This document shows, one piece after another, positions 24,617-36,554 of a DNA stretch of 64,000 bases. A program made the position numbers and the translations under genes. This stretch comes from Rhynochetos jubatus. Taxonomy: Eukaryota; Chordata; Aves; Eurypygiformes; Rhynochetidae. Position 1 is the stretch's first letter, and each line of letters opens with the position of its first letter. The stretch covers positions 15,947,501 to 16,011,500 of the forward strand of contig CM050656.1 in NCBI GenBank assembly GCA_027574665.1, written 5' to 3'. The notes under the pieces are model-generated. The model searched no databases. It was given only the letters and a program-made list of their open reading frames with translations, and had not been told where the DNA came from.

Positions 24617-24744
24617 GCCCAGATTCTGCAAAGACTTAGACACATGCTTAGCTTTCTGCTCTGTAAGAAAACCCATTCATCTCCATGAAAACACTGCTTC
24701 CTGCAAACACAAATACATGCATAAGTCCTTGCTGGACAGGGGTG
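24617..24744. repeat. Palindromic MITE-like relic
   Basis: About 128 bp. The left edge 'gcccagattctgcaaagactta' is mirrored by 'cataagtccttgctggacagg' on the right. Inside, 'cacatgcttagcttt' is faced by 'aaatacatgcataag', and the centre reads 'cccattcatctccatga'. This is the layout of an ancient reptile/bird palindromic repeat ('gattctgcaaagacttacacacatgcttaacttt', centre 'cccattgacttcaatggg', mirrored arm). No open frame. The inverted layout is visible and the family link is inference. Confidence 0.5.
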
Positions 24745-24877
24745 CAGTTTGGAATTTTATTTCAGTCATTTAACTGTGCAAACTTGCCAATTATGATCAA
24801 ATTTTGTCAGACTAGTAAAAATGAGAAATTATTGTCACCCCTGGCTGAGACTAATGCTATGAACCCCTCACTGTTCT

Positions 24878-24911
24878 TGGCCCAGCAATAATTCTGGCCC
24901 AGCAATAATTC
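24878..24911. repeat. Perfect two-copy tandem repeat, 17-bp unit
   Basis: tggcccagcaataattc at 24878-24894 is repeated without change at 24895-24911. With no mismatch between copies, the duplication is probably recent or polymorphic. Confidence 0.85.
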
Positions 24912-26089
24912 CATCCCAGAATGACAGTTTTCATACCACTCCAAAGACAGATCAATAAAGTAATATTCACATTGGCACAGATGGCCAGGGAAAATGCCTC
25001 GTGCACTGTATTTATTGGCATCAAGGTTTGATATGATCAGCTGTTACCAGGAGCTCACACTGGAGTTGCCACGGAAGAGTGTGCAGTGATGGACACTGAA
25101 CAAACAATCTGTTAGACCTGCACTGAATGGCAGAAGGAGCAGAGAAGTAGGCTGCACAAAGGGACATACAATTTTAACTCATATAGGACTCATTATTCCT
25201 CATCTAATTTGGTGGGTAAGAGTGCTCCACTAATGGTGCAAAACAGTCCATTGTTCAAGCAGAACAGCAGATTTTTAGGGTAGGAGGTTATCGGAGCAGC
25301 AAACTGCCAATACTTCTAGCTTGTGCCAGAGCCCTGCTGCTGCTGTGACGCTAGGAGAAGCCTGGTGTCGTGAGCCTGAGGTACTGACATCAGTCCCTTC
25401 CTGCACCCATCGTGGGCTGTTGCAAACCTGTCTCTTCAGGTTCAAATAATGCAGTGGCAAGTACCTGGGAGGCTCCCACGCACGGAGAACAAGGGAAGAA
25501 TCATGGGCATCAAAACATTTACTGAGAGAAGTAAGAAACTGCAGTATGGTGCGTATGACCCTACAGCTTATTACACATCCACAGACTCAGAAAAGTACTC
25601 ACATTTCAAATAAAATCAGGTCATCCTGCCAATCACTTTGATTCTCACTGATGAGCTTCTGCCCAGGCCTTTCCTTGCACACACACTGCACCTCTGCACA
25701 AGCACCACGCACATCCCCTAGCCTTCCCACGAAGGCAAGTTAATCCATCCTTCCATGAGGAAATGGACTTTCATCCCTAGGTTTTAGGAGCTTTCTGAAG
25801 AGGAGTGCCCAGTGGCCTCGATTCCTCTACACCAATACTATGTACTCTGGGAACACTTTCTTGTAAGAAAACTTGAGATTTTCCCTAAACCAGCAGCTGA
25901 CTTCTGCCTTCAAACATAAACGTCTCTTAACATGCACTGCCCGCGTGTTACACTGGAAGCTGTTTCATAAGTGAGCCTGCCATCGAAAGAACCCAAATAT
26001 AACATCATAGCCACATCTAAGAGAATATGGTACTAATCAAATGTTTCCCTGAACATGAACATACAAGCAGTCTGATGTATACAAGATCT

Positions 26090-26420
26090 TTTTAATTGAT
26101 TCTTTAGAGGGACTGAACTTATCAAAAATACGCTAGTTTTGAAATGGAAATTGCCTAGCAGTGGTACTTAAGCTGCAGCTGGGCCGCTTATCGTGTCCAA
26201 TGCCTTATTGGTGTACAGCAATGTAGCTAAATTGGAAGCATTATTCTAGCTTTCCTGATACACAGCGCTGCCGTGGTCACACAGAGTTCCATTTAAAAGT
26301 TCTGTTTTCACTCATCATAATTTACCGGGGAAGATTATAAGGGGTGGAGGCAGGGAGGGTGATGAAAATTTTGATACTTCACCTCTGCAAGTAAATTACT
26401 TATTTTGTTAATTTGGTATA
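26090..26420. promoter_or_regulatory. Possible conserved regulatory block with paired CCAAT motifs
   Basis: ccaat (26197-26201) and attgg (26207-26211) form a 5-bp inverted pair, as in NF-Y sites. Nearby are 'taagctgcagctgggcc' (E-box cagctg) and 'tcataatttacc'. The sequence is complex and free of runs. Regulatory function is inferred from motifs only. Confidence 0.2.
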
Positions 26421-29400
26421 CATATCTTACAACTACTTGATTAATAAGTGCACAAGAAAAGGATAATTGCTCCTGTTTCTCTTCACTACATCATCATCCT
26501 CCATCACCCACATTACCCTTTTAATTTTCTAATTATTATAGAGAGAAGTTACACTAAACAATAAGAAAATAGCAAGTAAGATAGTTACAAATGTAAGAAA
26601 TTTAGGGGACAGGTATTGCCCCACTACACTGTGCTCACACACATGAATTTAACACCCACACAAAGAAACCTATGAAATTAAAAGCTTAATATAGAAACCT
26701 TAGGAGACCCTTATCTGTAGTCAGTAATAGGCTATCTTTACACACACATACTCTTTTGCAGTATCCTTAACCTTCTTTCCTCCTTAAATTACATTATTTC
26801 ATCCAGGCTATAACGAAAAGAGCTGAAGCTCTGCTAAAACATTCTGATGGCTTGTAAGAAGCTGTCTTTTTCTGTTTTACCTATCACCACTCATAAGTAA
26901 AGTGTTATTTTATGCTAGTCATGTAGAATACATCTCCATTGCACGTTTCCTCCTTTTCCTCTTCCTAGCTAATAACTTGGAGTGAAGATTTAAGTTAAAT
27001 GGTTCTACACCTTGACCTCCATCTTGATGTGAACCGTAGGTGGCAGACACTGCATTACCATTGTCTCTGGGGTGTTATGCAGAAGACTTTAGGGCTTATA
27101 TAGTAAAGAAAATTGTGCTTTAGCGCTAGCCTGCTGAGTATGCATTGTAAGTCTCTAACTATTTTCAGCAAGGTGTTTTATGGCATTCAGTGCTTACAGA
27201 TGCTGTATATTTGGTAGGAGGTGTCATTAAATTTTTCATGTAAGGTTCATTAGCTAGGTTTACATGTTAAATTTAATTTTTTTTCCTTGTACTTTATATG
27301 TAAGTATGCCAAGTGGCTGACAGAAAATCTAAATCTCAGACCTGAAACTAAATTAAATTCTACTGGGTTTTTTGTTTCTTTTTAAGAAATTGTCTAAGCA
27401 GTGCAATTCAATATAGAAGTGCTGGAAAAGCTATCAAAGAGGTAAATATTGCTTCTTATAACCATACAAACTGCGTAAAACCAGTAAAATCTGGTAAAAC
27501 CATTTCTGTTTTACTCAAGATCAATCTGGTGATATTTTTCTAGACCCTTATACAGCAATCAGAGACCTAACTTTAACATGGATTTTGGGGCTGGACTTAA
27601 CTCTTCATGAAAAAGAAACCCTCGGTGAGAGCTGAAACTTGTCTTGTGAGACAGAACTCATCATGCCCAATGTTACCTCATAACTACTTTTAAACTTACA
27701 CAAGGGAAAGAAGCCAGCCATTTCCTTCTAGTCATTTAACTTCAGTCTGTCATTACATTTCATCAAACCAAAGCATGAGGTCTTTGAGCCAGAGATTGTG
27801 TCTGGGGATGGACGAGTACTGAGCTCAGAAGCACAGAACCTACAGTTCAGGTTAAGATATTTCGACATCCTGATATACAAGATACAGATGCTTTCTAGAT
27901 CTACTCAGTCTAGACAATCTCCAGCCACACGGTCTTTCTGTGTACATACAGATGTCCACAAACACGCATAAACAAGTCTATATATGCACACATACGTATC
28001 AGGCAATGTACACCCATGAGCAGGAATTCCACTGAACAGCAATCCAAAAATCATGATTCTTTGTGAACTGTCACCAGTAGGATTTCAAATTTGCCAAGAG
28101 ACTTTTCCTGAATTATAGTTTAGTGTCTCTTTGTGTCTTTTAATCCCTAGCTGTTAATGCATTGATCGAAGTCAAAAATGTCATATACACCATCCATGCA
28201 GCAGAGCTGTTAATACCGTGTCAAAGAGCAAGCATCTCTCCTCTGCTTGCTACGGCATTCACATATTTTTTAGCTACTCCTGAGTCCCAAACACTTTACG
28301 GTGAAATGCAAACCCAGAAAAAACTTTGTTTGCTTAGGATAATGTTGATCTTACTCAGCTATGAGAAAAACAATTTTGTTTTTGCTCCTGAGCTGAAGAA
28401 TGTAACATTAAGCAAGTTCAAGAAAAGAAATAAAAATAATTCTTTTCTATTTCTTTTGGAAGCCAAAATTAGAGCTTTCTGCCACTCTTAAACTTGCATG
28501 CCTCTTGGTGGTTGGTTTTTTCTTTTGTTTTAGATAAAACATTATTAAAAGAAGTTTAACATACAATTCCTTTTAATATATCATTGGGCAACAGTGCTGA
28601 ATGCAGTTTTATTTGCATGTGCTACTTACAACCTACGTGTACCAATTTTCTCTCCAGTTTATTTAATACACAGTTAGATGGGAGAAAAAGACACTACAAC
28701 TACAACAGGACAGTGAACATACAGAGAACATATCCAAACAACCAGCGCACAGCAAGTGTAGAAGTCTACCCCAAAATGGTTTAAGCTGAGAATTTAACAG
28801 AAGGAAAAAGATTCAGGGAAAAAGGATGTTTTGGACATCAATGATACATTTGTTCAGCTAAAGTGTTCTATTTTCATTGTACCTTGGATACAATGATTCC
28901 CATCATACATTACCATTACCCTAGCAGCTTGATCATAATTAAATAATGAATATGGCTTATGAACCACTGATACAGAATACTGGATAGTCATCACCATCTT
29001 TTGACAATCCATATTACAAAAGGTTTAGTTTAGAAATTCTTAATTCCTCTTGTGTTCATATAACACATATTTCCAAGGAACATTATTTCTACCTATCTAA
29101 TCTTCTCTCCCCCCCTACATTACTTTCTTCCCCTCAGTTAACAATGTTTTTCCAACCTTTCCCTGCTTTGTCCTCTGTGTTCCAGCAATACATTCTTTCA
29201 ACTACTCTTTTTTAAGTGTGATTGCTAGTTCAGATGATTTGGGTGTTTTGTATCTAACTCAGCCACTTCCCGGCATAGACATTTCAGAATTTCTCTGAGT
29301 CATTTCTAACCTTTGTTCAGCTTTTACTGCCAGGACATAAGTCTCAATATGTATCAGATGTTTTATGTACCATTAAAATACCATACTATCCTATTAACTT

Positions 29401-30559
29401 CCTTTATCTGAGTGCACCACTTCTTCAAACTACATTCCACATGAATGCTAGCTTTTGCTGTCTTCTCACTAACTCTACAAGTAAGAATTTCCCCCACTAT
29501 CCCAGAATAATTGCATCTTTGGGTTTGGCTCAAGCATGCACTTGAATTATTACGTTATCACATTACACTGAAATGCAGGTGCCATTCCAAGAGGGGAAAA
29601 AATAACTAAAAACCTTATGCACCGTGGTTAGTAGTAAAACAAAAAAAAAGAAATTAGGGGCATCTCCAAAAACAGGATGGGGGACACTGAATCCTAGTTA
29701 TTAAGCCAGTTTAAGATTATCTTTCAATGCCTCCTACTCACAAGACACCCCATTTTGGGGAGAGGTATCTAAGCAGGTGTATGTCAGTGACTCAGAACAA
29801 AGCAACAGAGTAACTAAAAATTCCAGTTTTAGAAACATGAAACATTAATCATGATTGAGATATAAAAAAGTCACTTTCACCTGTTTCATTAAAATCATTG
29901 CAAATATGTGTAACAATTTACTATAGTTAGCTAAGACCCTGAAAACCTGTGTCCTTAATAAATGAGGTTCATCTGTAGTAAATGACTTGGTACAACACTG
30001 GCGTCTCTAATCAAATTTGGGATAGATGAGTTCCATAGATTCAGTTTATTTCATTAATTTACAACTGCTTAGTGCTCATGGTAGATGGTCAAATGATATT
30101 ATTTGTGACAACACTAAATAAAATAAGAAAAAGAAAATGAGGCACATGATGTATTACCAGGAAAAATCATACCACAAAACAGAGAGAGATGAAAGCCTAC
30201 AGCAGCAACACAGCACACTTCATTTGATTCCCATCGGTCAGCTTCAGTGCCAGTGGCTCAAAAAAGCATGCAAAGGTAAATGAACACCAAAATATGATTT
30301 ACAGCACTTGAAAAAGAATCGCACAAAAATAAATCAAAATTCTAGTGTTATTTTAAGCTAACGTTTATTCAGAATATGGGACTTCTATAATAATATACTG
30401 CTAGTGTAAAAACATTCACAGTACAAAAACAGTCATAAAAAAAACCCAAATAAAATAAACCCCATCCATAGCTAAGCCTGTCTACATAAGGGTCAGGGGT
30501 TGGATTGTTTTTAAATTTTCTTTTTAGTAGATTATTACATTCATTCTACCCTAAAGAGG

Positions 30560-31270
30560 ATTCACAGTCATCTAAAATTTCAGCTGTGGCTCATGATGCT
30601 GACTGCCTTCTCACTTGCCTCAGTCCTCACAAAGAAGTGGTCCTCTCTGCTTTACAGGATCAAGATAACCTTCTGAGGGGCTCCCAAGTGGCATGCCTGT
30701 GGCTCATAGCTCAGAGGGGGTACAGGCAAGAGGACTTACCAGCTAGGGAGGTTTTTCAACCCCCCAGCTCCTGTGCAGTGTGGTGGTTCCCTCCTGCTCA
30801 GCAACACCTCATGCCAGACGGATCCAGTTGACAGACTGGCCAACAGTATGCTGTGCATAGGACTAGCACAATGGTGAAAAAATTGGGGTGCTGCTTACTA
30901 AGTGCTGAGGTATGGGATCAGGAATGGTGGTAAAGTTAACAGAGCAAGAGACCTGTGTAAAACAAGATCTGAAGGATCTCAGCATACAGAAAATGGTATT
31001 TTCCAACAGCCTGCTTATCCTGGAGCAAAAAACTCAGCTGCTGGCAAGAGTCACGTGTGGCAGCACACAGCAGGACAGAAAGCAGCAGGCATTACCCAGA
31101 CATGCAAAAGCAGAGAGACATTTGTGCAGTGGCCTGTCCATCTTCCACCTTGTAAGTGACACCAGAGCAACAGCCCACACTATTGCCCTAGAAAAGTGCT
31201 TGCACATTTGCTCTACAATCCATGCGGGAGGTTTTCTCCATCTCTTCTGACACTTTTTATGAGCCACTGT
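30560..31270. other. GC-richer patch with open frames on both strands, origin unknown
   Basis: Plus-strand frames of 85-112 codons (30505-30831, 30902-31159, 30912-31250) overlap each other and a 77-codon minus-strand frame (31034-31267). None shows a known domain. The patch is richer in G and C than its surroundings and has fewer A/T runs. It could be an old retroposed copy, an unrecognised repeat or a noncoding exon. The overlap of open frames on both strands fits base composition better than selection. Confidence 0.3.
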
Positions 31271-32199
31271 TGGGACATACTAGCCTAATTAAATGCATAA
31301 AAGCTTCAGTAAAACCACCAGGCCTAAGAGAAATCTTAGGGGAAAACAAAAACTAGACACATAATGCAGGTTTGTCCTATATGAAACAGGAAAAAGAAAG
31401 TGAGCCTTTGCATGCCACACTGTATCCAGGTCAACCCTATCTGGACTATCCTCAAGTAGCCACGCCATATTAAACTTGTTGGACTAGTAATATTTCACAC
31501 TTTTATCAGCATTCATTATTACACTAAGCTTAAAGGGTTGATTGGTTTTGCTTTCGATGATCCGAGTTCTTTCTCAAGGTTAACTAGTCCATGGCTGCAG
31601 CTTGAATGTTTGGTTTCTTTTTTTTCTTAATTGCATGTAGAAGCAACACATTGGAATGATTTTTGGCCACCTACTGCTATATCTCGTAAGATTTCTATCC
31701 AGTACTTTTATTAACAGGCTAAAAAGCAGCAGCAAAGAAAAGCTTTGATGATAATAATAAAAAACACCCTTAAACCTTATTTCATACCTGTATCATCATT
31801 CCCAGAAAGATATTTTCCTAGTGTTTGCACCACAAATGCGTTTTATATTACTGAAACTTAAATTGTAATACTGTTGCAAGCAGGGATGAAACATTAACAA
31901 ATCTAGGCTACTAGAACTGTATGAAGCTAAGATTATACATTTCAAAGGTTTAAATAGGTGTTTGCCTAAAAGCAGCAATCTCTGTGGAAAACAAGTTTGA
32001 AAAAGAAAACACCAGTTGGATTTTCATTCTATTATCATTGAAATGGCATGGGGTTTCTTTTGTTAATGACTGAATAAATCGAAATTTCAGCTTTATACTC
32101 AAAACATTTTTGCCTAGCTATTCCATGTTTGATGCAAAACTGAATGGCAGCTGAAGAAGTAGCTCACAATAAAATGTAGAGTCTGCAAATTTGAATTGG

Positions 32200-32260
32200 T
32201 CTGGAAGTTGGACTAGATGATCATGGTAGGTCCCTTCTAACTAAAATATTCCATGCTATT
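32200..32260 (+). mobile_element. CR1 LINE 3'-end scrap
   Basis: 'ctggaagttggactagatgatcatggtaggtcccttctaac...' is the typical 3' end of a CR1 LINE (consensus near 'ttggactagatgatctttgaaggtcccttccaaccc'), ending in a decayed 'tattccatgctatt' in place of the ATTCTATGAT tail. Only about 60 bp remain, consistent with CR1's usual 5' truncation. Confidence 0.7.
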
Positions 32261-32339
32261 TTTATTAGTTGAATTACCTCCCAGGAAAAAACAACCCCAA
32301 AATAAATGTAATTTAATTTAGCATTACAACTACAATAGG

Positions 32340-32530
32340 AAGAATCTGGAAGATAGCCAAGGTTCTTTTTACTGAGGTGGGCAAGACGATAAAGGTGACC
32401 CAGAGAATTATAGGCTTATGACCCTCATTTAAGTAGCTAAGAAAATTGTTGAGAAAGTCATGACATGTCATTATAAAGTGCCCGAGGTGCACACCAGCAC
32501 AGCTTCTGTAAGTGTAAACTTTGTCCAATC
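32340..32530 (+). mobile_element. Ancient CR1-like LINE, reverse-transcriptase fragment
   Basis: Translation from 32397 gives DPENYRLMTLI, a stop, then VAKKIVEKVMTCHY. This matches the 'NYRPVSLTSV.GKIVEKVI' block at the start of the reverse-transcriptase domain in CR1-clade LINEs. Upstream, 'ctggaagatagccaaggtt' gives WKIAKV, like the 'DWKxANV' motif that precedes it. The element is decayed, with an in-frame stop and at least one shift between WKIAKV and NYR. It is separate from the CR1 3' end at 32200-32260, which lies before it in the same orientation. Confidence 0.6.
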
Positions 32531-33337
32531 TATTGGTATTCTTCGAAAAAGTTAAAATAGTGAATAATGTGAGAAATATTAGACATATTGTAAATTAATC
32601 AGTTTATGATGAAACAATGTTCAGTTTTGTTGTGGTGAAATAAGGGTAAATTTTACAAAACAAAAATAAATACTTACAGAATGAACCTTAACAGCTTTCA
32701 TGCCAAAAGCTGCCAGTGTCATTTGGGGCCTGAATGCACATTTAACCCCTTCCCCTCCTGGCCTGACACAGGCAGTCTCAGCACTGTATGGTTTAGCCAT
32801 GATGTTTGTCTTAGGTCTTTATAATCCAGACTGCCTTCCACAATCTTTCTTTAACAGAAATGCAAAATCTTTTCCTGCTTACTATGAATTTGGAGAAAAT
32901 CTTAATACAGTGCCTCTCCCACCTGCAATAGCCCTAACAGGTTTTTAAAGAATTGGGCATAAACCTAAACACCACACCATCACCACACACAGTTATAAAC
33001 ACAAATATAAAGCAAATGGCTGGTGAGAGAATCTCTTCTAGTGCTTGTCACACCCTGCTATTATTTCCTACCTAATGTTGAAAACAAAATGCCTGATGTC
33101 TAAGATTCAGTATTCCTGCTGTCAGCTGAACTGGCAATTAAAGGTTGTATCCAAGAAAAATTATCTATATATACACAAGAACTAGTAGAAATAATTACAT
33201 AGTTGGTTAAACTTAGATAATGTAAAAAATCCTCCTGAGGTGGCTAATGCAACCTGCACTACGCATCTGACGAATGTCTGCAGGCTGAAGCTCTTGGAGC
33301 CTGATCCTCAACCCCTCCATAGCTTTTGCAGTTATTC

Positions 33338-33413
33338 ACACCTGCGCAAGGCAGGTGTAAAGCCGGTGCTCAGATCTGGCAGTGTTTACATTCACACAGC
33401 ACAGCTGTGAATG
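33338..33413. repeat. Two adjacent 8-bp-stem hairpins
   Basis: acacctgc (33338-33345) pairs with gcaggtgt (33351-33358) across a 5-base loop. cattcaca (33389-33396) pairs with tgtgaatg (33406-33413) across 9 bases. The surrounding 'agcctgatcctcaacccct' (near 33298) resembles the edge of ancient reptile/bird palindromic repeats, so this may be a further eroded copy. Confidence 0.4.
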
Positions 33414-36400
33414 TCGACAGAAATCAGCTCTAAGGACTGTCTCATCCCAGCTCATCTGTTGGTTCAACATGCTACTTTAAGACTGGAAAGCTGGAAAAGC
33501 CATCAGCTACATTGCCTTAAAAATCAATGTCCGTAAGAAGTCCAGAATATACTTCAATGTCTTTCTGACTGTTTTAATAAAATCTATAATTAACTAAATG
33601 AGTAACTAGAAGAGGATTATAAGTGTTTGGTTATTTTAGATAAAATGTGACCTGATCAATCTATGTAAATGGATTGTCCATTCTATTCTTGAGGAAAGCA
33701 TCTGAGGTTCATAAAAGTATTAATAGCCCTTGGCCTCACTATAGTTTCCAACAGAACATTCCGAAGGAGGAGAGTTATTTCATCATTTTAACCATTAACA
33801 TGATTTACAAATAATCCTTGCAGCCCCAACAAAGCAAGTAAACTCTGATATATTTGTATCCAGTGCATTAATAGTTTGAATGATACTCAAAAGCATGAGG
33901 CTGGCAACACCAGCAACAGGAAGACTGTCAGGGTCTCTGGAGTTCACCTTCCTCAGTGCTCCTCCTGTGGCTGCCTCCGCAGGGCTGAGGCTGGAAGGCA
34001 GAGCTACTAGCATGCTCCTGGATCAAGTTGGAGGTTGGCTATGAGATTACATGTTCTCCTGCACCCCATCAGCATCCTAAATTACACCCACATATGAAAG
34101 CAAGCAGCAAGGAGAGGAGGAAGGAGTGGCAAACCAGAAAAAAACACTGGAAACCCTGTGAGATTCCCCACTGGGAGATGGAGGTGCGGAGTTGTGTGCA
34201 AGCAAAGAAGCCCTCTGCTGCGAGCCAAGCAAACCATCTGAGCTGAAATTGATGATGCCTTCAAGAAGAATGACAAATCCTCAACAAACCACAGGCTGAG
34301 CCAGTAACGCGTAGATTTATCTTTGTCAAAATATTTATCTCTGTCAATTTAGAAATTTTTGCACACAGCTCGGTACAGTAACCGTTTTATTCATCGCTGC
34401 TGTCAGACTACTGTCACCTACAGCTTGCTCATAAGCAACTGTGCACCAGAATTCAATAATCAAAAGTCAAAGTCACATGGCACCTGCTCATCCTTAGCAT
34501 GAAAGGACGTAAGTCTCAGTCTGTTGTAAATGCCTACTGAGATCAAATGAACTCGATGGTTTCTGTGAATGTCTCCCATTTTCTTTACATTAATACTCCA
34601 AAACATTCAAAGGGGAAGAAATTACAAAAACAGCAATGGAAAGTTCATTATAATAGTAAAAGGAATATTTGCAGGTTCAGAAATTAAAGGTAGGGGCTGT
34701 CCAACTCCAACAGAAAATAAAATTACACACAAGTGTTCCTATGAGTGGGAGAGCAGGGTACAACATAAGGAAGGGAGTGAAAAATGAACAGTAAAGAAAA
34801 TATTCATTAATTCTACTCACAATTTTGGAAGGGAGGAAGGGAGCAGACCATTTTAAAATAAAGAGATCGTAAGAAACTGTTATTGACCCCAAGGGATGGA
34901 GAAGAAAGCAGATCAGGAAATGTTTACACAGATAAGGGAGGTATGTAAAATGGTTGGTCTATTGCCCATGAGAGGTTTCAATTACTTTTCCAATGGTACA
35001 ACACTGGGATTACAAAGAAAGCATTCATTTTCCTGGAGTTGGGACAGAGTCAACAGGTTTCAAAAGCCATTCTGGAGTGAGTTTAAGGAATTAAACCAAA
35101 TAAAATGGGCAAACATCTATAGTTTAGTGTTGAGAACAAAGTTTCAAATATACATGGCTAAACACCCGCCAAACCAAACAGTACACAAGTAGTAAAATTT
35201 TAACAGATAAAAATATACAAAATACTTGTGCAGATTAAGTAATTTAAAACAATCCATAGGTCAAGTTTACTTTCAAGATCAGTGAGAGTGGGTTAACTTC
35301 AGTTACAAGATAATTTTTAACCTGTATTTTGTTTTCATTTGTACCCATCCCTGACAGAGTATTCTACTTAAATGGGAAGCAACACATTGCTGTTGAAAAC
35401 CCTATGAATACCTTGTACTCTTCAGCAACATTAAAGCTGTGCTACCAATCTTTCAATGCTAAAATAAATAAATGGAAGACATTGTTGCTCTAAGATCTCA
35501 GTACTGCAGAGACTTAAGTGTGTAACTTCATCCAGTCTATATATTTCCAAGAAGATCCTGAGAGCAGAAACCTTTACAACATTATAAACAACACATCAGC
35601 ATCTTAGCTGAAGGCTACAATCTAAACTGAATTAACTAACCTTATGCTAAGGGAATTAGGAGCATGCAGTACCCAAGCTGAGGGGTGCAAAATTGCAGGG
35701 AAGGACCAGTAATTTCTTTCAGCTCTTCCAGTTAAGATTCACAACTCTCTTTACACTTTGTAGATACTTCTAAACCTCAGTTCAACAGCTCCAGGTGATT
35801 CAAATTACATTCTCTTTCTTCCTCCTTCCCTTAGACTTTGACACATCCATAGACTTAGTCCACTTTTCACTCAATCTCCTGCACTCCACTCACAATCTTT
35901 TACTTTATCGCATTTCCACTCTGGATAAATCAATCTTGTACAAACTTTCCAGAATTATACACTTGGACAGAAATCAAGCATGCAATATTTCTGCTGAAAA
36001 TGGCTGGTGGTCCCAGCTGGCAAGTCTTCCTTAATTATCAACATCAGTTATTCCTTTTCTCTCTTCATCCTATTGCCTCAAGTAAATTTAAAACACAAAC
36101 ATTCAAAATGTTAACTTCAGATTGAGAAGATACTAACTTATGTCTCTCATTCCCTGCTTAGATAAACTCCATGCATTTCTCTCTTCTAAACATTCACAAG
36201 AATCCTTTTGTTGTGGTGTTTGGCTACTTACTAGGCGAGCTGGCAAAGAGTAGAAAACCCATCAAGAGGAAAAGACAAGCAGAAATGGGGAAAAAAAAAA
36301 ATCAAGAACTAAACATTTTGTCTGGCTGATGCACTGGTTCTTCATCTCTGGCAAAGTCTTCACTACTTTAACTGATCCAAGGCCATTAGCTGAGACACTG

Positions 36401-36483
36401 AGCTAATTTAATTTTAAGTTCAAATCAACACCTGGCTATTACAGAGAGAATGCTACAGTGTTTTGAGGCCTGCACACCTGATG

Positions 36484-36554
36484 TGGTGGGGTTTTCTGTT
36501 TGGGTTTTGTTGGTTCGGGGTTTTTTTGTTTGGTTGGGTTTTGGTTTTTTTTAT
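36484..36554. repeat. T/G-rich low-complexity tract
   Basis: About 70 bases nearly all T and G (tggggttttctgtttgggttttgttggttcgggg...), similar to 19229-19298. Confidence 0.7.

Larger units (their letters stand above)
24745..32199. other. Long gene-free stretch
   Basis: No exon, RNA gene or young repeat recognised. Notable spots are a perfect 17-bp tandem repeat (24878-24911), a GC-richer patch at about 25270-25490, a regulatory-looking block near 26.1-26.4 kb, and a GC-richer patch at 30560-31270. The last has overlapping open frames on both strands but no domain I recognise. Confidence 0.5.
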
